A stretch of DNA of 6,554 nucleotides from an uncultured Candidatus Udaeobacter sp. (GTDB lineage: Bacteria > Verrucomicrobiota > Verrucomicrobiia > Chthoniobacterales > UBA10450). Below are positions 1 to 4,444 of the stretch, in pieces. Made by a program: the position numbers and the translations under genes. The stretch covers positions 1-6,554 of the forward strand of contig CATPBS010000364.1 in assembly GCA_955652715.1 (NCBI GenBank), read 5' to 3'. The notes under the pieces were generated by a model that was not told the DNA's origin, searched no databases, and saw only the letters and a program-made list of their open reading frames with translations. How positions within the stretch are numbered: position 1 is the first letter of the stretch; each line of letters starts with the position of its first letter.

Positions 1-864
1 ATTGTCCTTGAACATGTTGGTCTCCAGCCTACCATAATAAATGAAATTGTTGTTGTCGTTATTAGTGATGTTCCGACCGTTTCCGTTGAAAATGCCAGCA
101 TAGTATGTCAGCAGATCTGCTGCGTCAGGCCAGATGGTCGCGAACGGTTTTCCCCAGAGCTGAATGCCAATCTGTCGCTCCGGTGTGATCGCGCCGGTCG
201 GTAGAGTTCGTTCGATCGTGTACAGCGAAGTGTCCGGAGTCAGCTGCTCCAAACCAAACGGCGCTTTCCACTGACCCACCTTGATCTGCGCCCAGGGGAA
301 TTGATGCCAGTTGATAAAAATGTCCGTGGCCTCGAACGCCGTTCGGCTCGAATTAAGTCCGTCGCTGCTTTCAAAGTCGCCTTCCAGCTTGAAATCGAAT
401 TGCTCGGCAAAATCGCCGGTCAGATTGATTCGTGCGCGGCGCAGACGAAACCGATCTTTTAAGGCGGTCTGACCAAAACGGCCCTCGAACGCCGAGACAT
501 CTCCATCTTCGAAATTCATCTGGATGAATCCGCCCAGCACCAGTTTCAATTCCGGTCCACGCTGCTGCACGTAGACCGGCGGTTTTTCTTCGACGACAGC
601 TTTCTCGACGTACGTTTTTCCATCGTAAGTCACCTTTGTTTTGAATTTCCCGTCGGGCGGATAAGCAGCCTCCTTAGATTTCAAGCTGTTGACCTCCCCT
701 TGCAGCTCGGCGTTTTGCTTTTCCAATAACTCCACCGCGCGCTCGAGTTTCTTGAGTCGCTCGGCATCGGATGACGCCTGAGCTCTGAGCGGCTGCGCCG
801 CTAGTGAAAGAACTACAGCCAGGCTGGCGCCTGCTGCTCGTAAGACGACTTTTTTGGTGAACAT
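1..864 (-). CDS. Phosphate-selective porin O/P family, N-terminal part (C-terminus outside window)
   Basis: Open reading frame of 288 codons running off the left edge. Residues 1-28 form a signal peptide: KK near the N-terminus, hydrophobic core 10-23, probable cleavage after LRA28 or QA30. Residues 33-62 are a heptad-like charged helix (AERLKKLERAVELLEKQ), the N-terminal coiled coil common in trimeric porins of this group. The barrel begins near 106 with LKLVLGGFIQ. Family-type stretches follow: RFRLRRARINLTGDF (138-152), FDFKLEGDF (156-164), GQWKAPFGLEQLTPD, then the ERTLP and ERQIGIQLWG segments. OprO/OprP porins carry phosphate or polyphosphate across the outer membrane, but many homologues have unproven substrates. 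The start is fixed by AAAGGAGA six bases upstream of the ATG. A Pho-box-like array lies 84 bp upstream, which supports a phosphate role. Confidence 0.9.
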   Translation of the reverse strand, partial: MFTKKVVLRAAGASLAVVLSLAAQPLRAQASSDAERLKKLERAVELLEKQNAELQGEVNSLKSKEAAYPPDGKFKTKVTYDGKTYVEKAVVEEKPPVYVQQRGPELKLVLGGFIQMNFEDGDVSAFEGRFGQTALKDRFRLRRARINLTGDFAEQFDFKLEGDFESSDGLNSSRTAFEATDIFINWHQFPWAQIKVGQWKAPFGLEQLTPDTSLYTIERTLPTGAITPERQIGIQLWGKPFATIWPDAADLLTYYAGIFNGNGRNITNNDNNNFIYYGRLETNMFKDN

Positions 865-869
865 TCGTT

Positions 870-877
870 TCTCCTTT
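870..877 (-). promoter_or_regulatory. Ribosome binding site of the porin gene
   Basis: The minus strand reads AAAGGAGA, with six bases between the AGGAG core and the ATG at 864-862. This is the clearest Shine-Dalgarno sequence in the window and settles the porin start. Confidence 0.85.
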
Positions 878-947
878 GTTGTGATGGTTTTGGCTGTTCG
901 AGGGGGGACTTGTTTCCAGTAAACGCGGTGGAGGCTAAGGACCGATT

Positions 948-976
948 GTTACAGGCGTATGACGAAAAAGTGACGA
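948..976 (-). promoter_or_regulatory. Pho-box-like array (three half-sites) upstream of the porin
   Basis: On the minus strand three seven-base half-sites follow at exact 11-base steps: TCGTCAC (976-970), spacer TTTT, TCGTCAT (965-959), spacer ACGC, and CTGTAAC (954-948). The PhoB box of enterobacteria is built from direct repeats of CTGTMAY with four-base, AT-rich spacers. The last half-site matches 7 of 7 and the other two 5 of 7 each. The array lies 84 bp upstream of the porin start, where an activator replacing the -35 contact would sit. No clear -10 is visible; TTAG around 938-935 is a weak candidate. PhoB control is inferred from this match plus the identity of the gene. Confidence 0.6.
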
Positions 977-1053
977 TTCAGTAAACTTTGCCGCGCGGAC
1001 CACAGCTCGTTCCCGGCTGCCTGGGCGAACAGGTGCCTCCGCCTGCCGAGTGA

Positions 1054-1087
1054 TTTGTAATAAACCGCTGGGGCCGCGACTTTACTT
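1054..1087 (+). promoter_or_regulatory. Putative ECF-type promoter of the sigma/anti-sigma operon
   Basis: A 34-base element with a TTTGTAATAAAC block (1054-1065) and a CGACTTTA block (1077-1084) lies 23 bp before the sigma-factor ATG. It recurs ungapped at 4388-4421, in front of the RND pump gene, with 27 of 34 identical positions. The two blocks sit at -35/-10-like spacing, so an autoregulated ECF promoter is the likely reading. A repressor operator is the alternative. The exact sigma specificity cannot be read from the sequence. Confidence 0.55.
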
Positions 1088-1110
1088 TACTAAGATCGAC
1101 ATCTACGGCG

Positions 1111-1662
1111 ATGGATCGCGAGGAACAAAGAGATCGATTTTTAAGTCTGCTCAGGCCGATCGAGCGCGATCTCGAAAACTATTCGCGGCGCATGGTGTTT
1201 GATCGGCGCGATTGCGAAGACGCGTTGCAAAACGCGGTGCTGCGCGCTTTTCGCGCCTTCGATCGCTATCACGATGACGCGAGCTTTCGCGCCTGGATGT
1301 TCAAGATTCTGACGAACGAAATTTTTGCCGCGAACCGCAAGCGCGGTCGCATTGCCGAGTTCGAGATCGCTATCGAGCCTGAGGAGATAGAAGAATTCGC
1401 CGGCCTCGACTTCACCGCTGATGCGCCAATCTCATGGGAAACGCTGTCCGACGCGCTGGATGAAGAGCTGCTCGTAGCCTTGCAAAGCTTGAACGACTCC
1501 GAGCGCGCTGTCCTGCTCATGCGCGCGATCGGCGAGTTGCGTTATCGCGAAATCAGCGAGTGCCTCGGCGTTCCGCTAGGCAGCGTGATGGGAAATCTTT
1601 CACGCGCGCGTCAAAAAATGCGCGATGCCATTTTGCGGGCGCGAAGGAGATCATGCTTATGA
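1111..1662 (+). CDS. ECF-family RNA polymerase sigma factor (sigma-70 type, 183 aa)
   Basis: This protein directs RNA polymerase to a dedicated promoter set. Region sigma-2 spans about residues 10-79, with the typical DCEDALQNAVLRAFRAF helix (34-50) and the FRAWMFKILTNE segment (59-70) used for core binding and -10 recognition. An acidic linker (about 84-120) follows. Region sigma-4 (about 118-173) holds LNDSERAVLLMRAIGELRYREISECLGV in two halves, with the helix-turn-helix at 145-171 ending in GSVMGNLSRARQKMR. Length is normal for an ECF factor and there is no C-terminal extension. No strong Shine-Dalgarno precedes the ATG; the frame upstream is closed by TGA at 1051 with no other good start. 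The last codons overlap the anti-sigma start, so the two are probably translationally coupled. A motif shared with the RND gene lies just upstream, suggesting autoregulation. Confidence 0.93.
   Translation: MDREEQRDRFLSLLRPIERDLENYSRRMVFDRRDCEDALQNAVLRAFRAFDRYHDDASFRAWMFKILTNEIFAANRKRGRIAEFEIAIEPEEIEEFAGLDFTADAPISWETLSDALDEELLVALQSLNDSERAVLLMRAIGELRYREISECLGVPLGSVMGNLSRARQKMRDAILRARRRSCL
1644..1649 (+). promoter_or_regulatory. Ribosome binding site deciding the anti-sigma start
   Basis: AAGGAG lies inside the end of the sigma gene. It is 9 bases from the ATG at 1659 but only 3 bases from the in-frame ATG at 1653, so 1659 is the better start. The ATGA at 1659-1662 overlaps the sigma-factor stop. 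Confidence 0.7.
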
Positions 1663-2423
1663 AGTGCGGGGAAGTCAGAAAATTTGTGCGCCTCTATCTC
1701 GATTCCGAGCTGGACGCCAAACAGAGTTTTGAAGTCGAACAGCATCTCGAATCCTGCGCGGAATGTGCAGGTTTGTTTCAGGCAGAGAAAAAATTCGACG
1801 AGCGGCTCGGTCGATTTTTGCGACACGGCCAGTTGACGCGCCCCTTTTGGAAAAAGATCGAAGCATTGATCGCGCCGCGGCCGTTTGCGAAGGTCAAAAT
1901 ACTTTGGCCACTTGCGTTGGCAGCGTCGCTTGTCATTGCTGCGGGCACCGTTCTCGTCGCGAGATCGAGGCCTCTCGATCTTGCGAACGCAGTGGAGGAA
2001 TGCCACAGCGCTTATGTTCATCAAATCACCACGCCGGAGTTCAGCGGCGCGGTGCCGACCAAGATTGCGCAACAATTCGGCGGCCGGCTCGACACGGCGG
2101 CTTTTGATTACCGGCCTTCGGAGCCGGGGTTCACTTCCAGCGGCGCGCGGTTGTGCCACGTCGGAGGCGTTCCGGTCGCGCTGATCCTCGGTCACTGCGC
2201 TGAGACACCGGTGTCGCTGATCGTCTTTAGAAAAAGCGAGCTCGATCATTTTCCGCAAACGAAGCGGAAGCTGGAATCCGGCGATCCAATCGCCTGCAGC
2301 CGCTCGGGCCGTTATCAATTCGCGGCGCGTTTTATCGATGATCATGTCGTTTGCATAGTCGGCGACAGGCCGCGACCGGTGCTCGAGGATTTATTGAAAA
2401 CGCTGCGCCGCGCCGATGGTTAA
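1659..2423 (+). CDS. Zinc-finger anti-sigma factor with one membrane span (254 aa)
   Basis: The expected role is to bind and silence the ECF sigma factor encoded just upstream until a signal is sensed. Residues 1-50 are a zinc-finger anti-sigma domain (zf-HC2/ZAS type): Cys3, then LYLDSELDA, then HLESCAEC giving His29-x3-Cys33-x2-Cys36. A basic stretch (61-80) leads into one hydrophobic segment at about 81-101 (ILWPLALAASLVIAAGTVLV). The remaining 150 residues should lie outside the cytoplasm. That domain carries Cys115, Cys166 (in LCHVGG), Cys180 (GHC), Cys213 and Cys232, an unusual number for an exported domain, and could sense metal or redox state. Start at 1659 is chosen from the Shine-Dalgarno spacing; the open frame continues upstream to 1560 but that part is a shadow of the sigma gene. 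Anti-sigma identity is firm; the signal sensed is unknown. Confidence 0.88.
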   Translation: MKCGEVRKFVRLYLDSELDAKQSFEVEQHLESCAECAGLFQAEKKFDERLGRFLRHGQLTRPFWKKIEALIAPRPFAKVKILWPLALAASLVIAAGTVLVARSRPLDLANAVEECHSAYVHQITTPEFSGAVPTKIAQQFGGRLDTAAFDYRPSEPGFTSSGARLCHVGGVPVALILGHCAETPVSLIVFRKSELDHFPQTKRKLESGDPIACSRSGRYQFAARFIDDHVVCIVGDRPRPVLEDLLKTLRRADG

Positions 2424-2666
2424 GGCGGTGGTCGGCGCCGTGCTCGCCGAATGTCTAGCCGAGATCAGCGTGGCGGCTGTCTCGATTTCGGTTAGGCATT
2501 GGCGCGATCGAATGCAGTATCAGCGCATTTTCGCGGTGAGGCTAAAACTTGTCTCGTTGCTTTGCCGCGGACCTTCCTAGGAAATCTTGGCCATCGGATC
2601 GCCTGCCATACTGGCTTTCACCTTGGTCCGATATTGGCTGGCGCCGGCGGGTGCCGGCTCGGTGCG
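2424..2666. other. Intergenic region between convergent genes
   Basis: These 243 bases separate the anti-sigma stop from the stop of the DUF2127 gene. A 54-codon plus-strand frame (2416-2580, starting MVKAVVGAVL) overlaps the anti-sigma stop but has no Shine-Dalgarno and no recognisable domain, so it is not called as a gene. A perfect ten-base palindrome, TTCCTAGGAA, lies at 2574-2583. No tRNA or known RNA was recognised. Confidence 0.5.
2643..2658 (-). terminator. Possible terminator hairpin after DUF2127 gene (weak)
   Basis: GCCGGC at 2643-2648 and GCCGGC at 2653-2658 can pair as a six-base, all-GC stem with a four-base loop. It begins 8 bases beyond the stop codon of the minus-strand gene. 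No run of T follows on either strand, so it is not a classical intrinsic terminator and may only stall or protect the transcript. Confidence 0.25.
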
Positions 2667-3161
2667 TCAGGCGAAGGCTTGCTTGCGGGCCTGGTACTCA
2701 CGCCAGATTAAGAACGCGACGATTAGATCGACAATACTTAGCGCGATCATCCAGAGCGAGTGAGTGAAAAAGAAACGGTATGCTTGATAAGCGATGAAGC
2801 CGGCGAGGAACCAAAGCGAAACCGGATATGACCAGAGTCGGCGCCTTAGCAGCCCTGCGACGAGGAAAACTTTGATGATGCCATGAACGATTAGATATCC
2901 GCTGGCGAATAATTTCGTATCTGCGGTAAGGTCATGAATCATGCGCTGGAGGAGGATTGCAACGCGGTCGGTTGGATCTTCCGCCAGTTCGGGGGCGGTC
3001 AGAAAGACGACAAGCGCGTTCAGTCCTGTGTGAGGAATAAACAGTAAGAGCAGCCCACCGATTGTCTCGAGTAGGCCGGCGATCCCTTTGCTCCAAACGC
3101 TAAGCAGGAAGAACGTGTGCTCGATCTTGCGTTCGACACCGGTTGACGGGTGAGAAGACAT
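2667..3161 (-). CDS. DUF2127 family integral membrane protein (164 aa)
   Basis: A small inner-membrane protein whose biochemical function is not established. Four hydrophobic segments are visible: about 24-43 (KGIAGLLETIGGLLLLFI), 85-104 (FASGYLIVHGIIKVFLVAGL), 109-128 (LWSYPVSLWFLAGFIAYQ) and 133-153. The pattern KGIAGLLE...GYLIVHGIIK...LLRRRLWSYP...FIAYQAYRF is what I recognise as DUF2127. Between the first two spans is a polar loop (58-82) that should lie on one membrane face. The gene begins 4 bp after the stop of the upstream beta-barrel gene, so they are probably co-transcribed. There is no clear Shine-Dalgarno in the end of the upstream gene, which suggests coupling to its translation. 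Family assignment is from memory of the motif pattern, without an alignment. Confidence 0.75.
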   Translation of the reverse strand: MSSHPSTGVERKIEHTFFLLSVWSKGIAGLLETIGGLLLLFIPHTGLNALVVFLTAPELAEDPTDRVAILLQRMIHDLTADTKLFASGYLIVHGIIKVFLVAGLLRRRLWSYPVSLWFLAGFIAYQAYRFFFTHSLWMIALSIVDLIVAFLIWREYQARKQAFA

Positions 3162-3165
3162 GGGT

Positions 3166-4050
3166 TCAGTGGCTGCGCGCGGACGCGGGCGTTTCTACCT
3201 CGCCAGCGGTGGGTCCGCCGAAGGAGAACGAAAACAGCCCGAACACTTCCACCGCAGGTGTGTGATCACTAGTTCCGATGAGCGGCGAGAGATCAAAGCG
3301 CGCGTTCTTCGTCGGGCGCCATGCTAATGTGGGCCCGATGGCCAAACCTTTTGTTGTGCCCTTACGCCCGGGTGCCTCACCGCAGCTGCGGTATTGCATT
3401 TCCAGTCCGACCTCGAGTTTTTCTTCCGGTAAAAGGACGGGGACTTCGACGCTCTGCGCGAAACCTGCGCTGGTTGATTGTCGGCCGCCAAACTCGCGAT
3501 CCACGAAGATGTTCATCGCCCACTCGATAAGGTGAGGAAAATCGTGCGAGATCAGGAGCGCAAGCTCTCCCGAATCGGGCAATGCGTTGCTGAGGCCAAA
3601 CCGATACCCAGCGGAGATAGCGGGGTTGAGCGGCAGCTTGTTCCAATTAGCAAGCGCGTAGCGCGCTTCGAGAGTGAAGCTGCGGTCGCGAGTCTCTCCG
3701 GCGAAGTGCTCAATCTGGTTTTGTATGCCAACGGTGACACGCGCAGGCAGCCCCATTTCGATCTCCTGCCGGAAAAGCTGGCTCGGCAGGCCGTGACGAA
3801 AGACGGCGCCCTCATACCCAGCTTCAAATTCGAAGCTGAAAGGCGAAAGCACATACGACTTTGTGAGCGTAGAGATGCGGCCATGTGATAGATCGGGCGG
3901 GGCGCCGTAGGCGCTTGGCAGCTCTTCGGCTTCAGCCTGTACGACAACGTTGTGAGTGACCGCCTCCTGGGCTATGGCCGACCAGGCACAGACGACTGAC
4001 GCCAAAACTTGCACAAGGAAAACGCGCGAAAAAACTCCGCGTGCGGACAT
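3166..4050 (-). CDS. Probable outer-membrane beta-barrel protein of unknown function (294 aa)
   Basis: Starting from the ATG at 4050, residues 1-27 form a good signal peptide: Arg4 and Arg9, hydrophobic core 10-25, cleavage site AIA27-Gln28. After a short linker (AEAEELPSAYGAPPD) the chain alternates in the manner of beta-strands with aromatic ends, for example FSFEFEAGYEG, SFTLEARYALANW, AISAGYRFGLS, KLEVGLEMQYRS and the terminal VFGLFSFSFGG. A 14-residue polar tail follows the last strand. I do not recognise a specific family; a porin-like or MetA-type transporter barrel is possible. The frame stays open upstream to an ATG at 4185, but the extra 45 residues precede the signal peptide and are arginine- and cysteine-rich, so that start looks wrong. 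No Shine-Dalgarno supports either start. The gene is the first of a probable operon with DUF2127. Confidence 0.7.
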   Translation of the reverse strand: MSARGVFSRVFLVQVLASVVCAWSAIAQEAVTHNVVVQAEAEELPSAYGAPPDLSHGRISTLTKSYVLSPFSFEFEAGYEGAVFRHGLPSQLFRQEIEMGLPARVTVGIQNQIEHFAGETRDRSFTLEARYALANWNKLPLNPAISAGYRFGLSNALPDSGELALLISHDFPHLIEWAMNIFVDREFGGRQSTSAGFAQSVEVPVLLPEEKLEVGLEMQYRSCGEAPGRKGTTKGLAIGPTLAWRPTKNARFDLSPLIGTSDHTPAVEVFGLFSFSFGGPTAGEVETPASARSH

Positions 4051-4136
4051 TAATGGAGGGTCCGGCTGCGCGCCGAAGTAGAGCCGGCTCACACCGTCAC
4101 GTTTAGCGCAAGATGGACAAGCGTGCCATTCGCTTC

Positions 4137-4164
4137 GTGATCGCGGGCTGCGCTGAAAATTACA
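4137..4164 (-). promoter_or_regulatory. Weak candidate promoter for the beta-barrel/DUF2127 unit
   Basis: The minus strand reads TGTAAT at 4164-4159 and CCGCGA at 4146-4141, the same blocks at the same spacing as in the element before the sigma gene (TGTAAT...CCGCGA). The AAA and the CTTTA parts are absent. The spacing agreement is suggestive, but about half of the positions differ, so chance is not excluded. Confidence 0.25.
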
Positions 4165-4219
4165 GTCCGCGGCACACGAATTCAAAACGCTGCTCTGATC
4201 TCATAAAAAAGAAATCTGC

Positions 4220-4232
4220 TTTGCGATGCAAA
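4220..4232. repeat. Short inverted repeat, possible operator
   Basis: TTTGC-GAT-GCAAA is a perfect five-base dyad around a three-base centre, in the middle of a divergent regulatory region. Such a dyad could bind a dimeric regulator, but it is short enough to be accidental. Confidence 0.25.
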
Positions 4233-4360
4233 CGTTCTTCGGCTCGGTCAAGGAGCGGGGCGCTTGGTCGCGCCGAAGGCTTTCGCGGCCGACGCCGCTT
4301 TGTTTCATGCTGCTGAATCGGGCGCGTGCAGGTCCTTCAAGCGTTGCGTCAATGTCACAG

Positions 4361-4444
4361 GCCGATGGTTAAAGCCGAAGCAATTCTTTTGTAATAAACG
4401 GCGGTCGCCACGGCTTTATTTGGGCAAGAGCCGATGGTTAAAGC
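4361..4444 (+). repeat. 15-bp direct repeat carrying ATGGTTAAAGC, second copy at the RND start
   Basis: GCCGATGGTTAAAGC occurs at 4361-4375 and again at 4430-4444, 69 bp apart and in the same frame. The second copy contains the RND start codon. The first opens a nine-codon frame (4365-4394, MVKAEAILL then TAA) whose stop falls inside the promoter motif. The first twelve bases also occur at 2412-2423, across the anti-sigma stop codon. Confidence 0.6.
4388..4421 (+). promoter_or_regulatory. Putative ECF-type promoter of the RND efflux gene
   Basis: This is the second copy of the element found before the sigma gene: TTTGTAATAAAC is identical (4388-4399), CGGCTTTA (4411-4418) corresponds to CGACTTTA, and 27 of 34 bases agree without gaps. 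It ends 12 bp before the RND start, so a transcript from it would have a very short leader, in keeping with the lack of a good Shine-Dalgarno. The copy also contains a dyad, AATAAA (4393-4398) with TTTATT (4415-4420), so a repressor site is an alternative. Confidence 0.55.

Larger units (their letters stand above)
4051..4433. other. Divergent intergenic region between the beta-barrel and RND genes
   Basis: This 383-base region must hold the promoters of both flanking genes. No gene is supported in it. Visible elements are a weak minus-strand promoter-like match (4137-4164), a TTTGC/GCAAA dyad (4220-4232), a direct repeat (4361-4375 and 4430-4444) and the sigma-type promoter motif (4388-4421). 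The part at 4235-4355 holds nothing that I can identify. Confidence 0.6.

Noticed and set aside
1560..1658. Upstream extension of the anti-sigma frame to an ATG at 1560
   Set aside because: It overlaps the sigma-4 coding region in another frame, while the Shine-Dalgarno at 1644-1649 and the Cys3 zinc-finger start fit ATG 1659.
1611..2345. Minus-strand open frame (244 codons) antisense to the anti-sigma gene
   Set aside because: Arginine-rich, without domain or ribosome site, and fully covered by a well-supported gene on the other strand.
2416..2580. 54-codon plus-strand frame overlapping the anti-sigma stop
   Set aside because: No Shine-Dalgarno, no recognisable domain and a weak, arginine-rich C-terminal half. 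Kept only as part of the repeated-12-mer observation.
3478..3947. Open frames on both strands overlapping the beta-barrel gene
   Set aside because: Shadows of the barrel gene: arginine- and serine-rich composition, no start signals, and no membrane or domain pattern.
4051..4185. Forty-five-residue N-terminal extension of the beta-barrel gene with CAADC and CPSC
   Set aside because: It would bury a good signal peptide inside the protein. The cysteine pairs look metal-site-like, but the segment is more likely untranslated leader.
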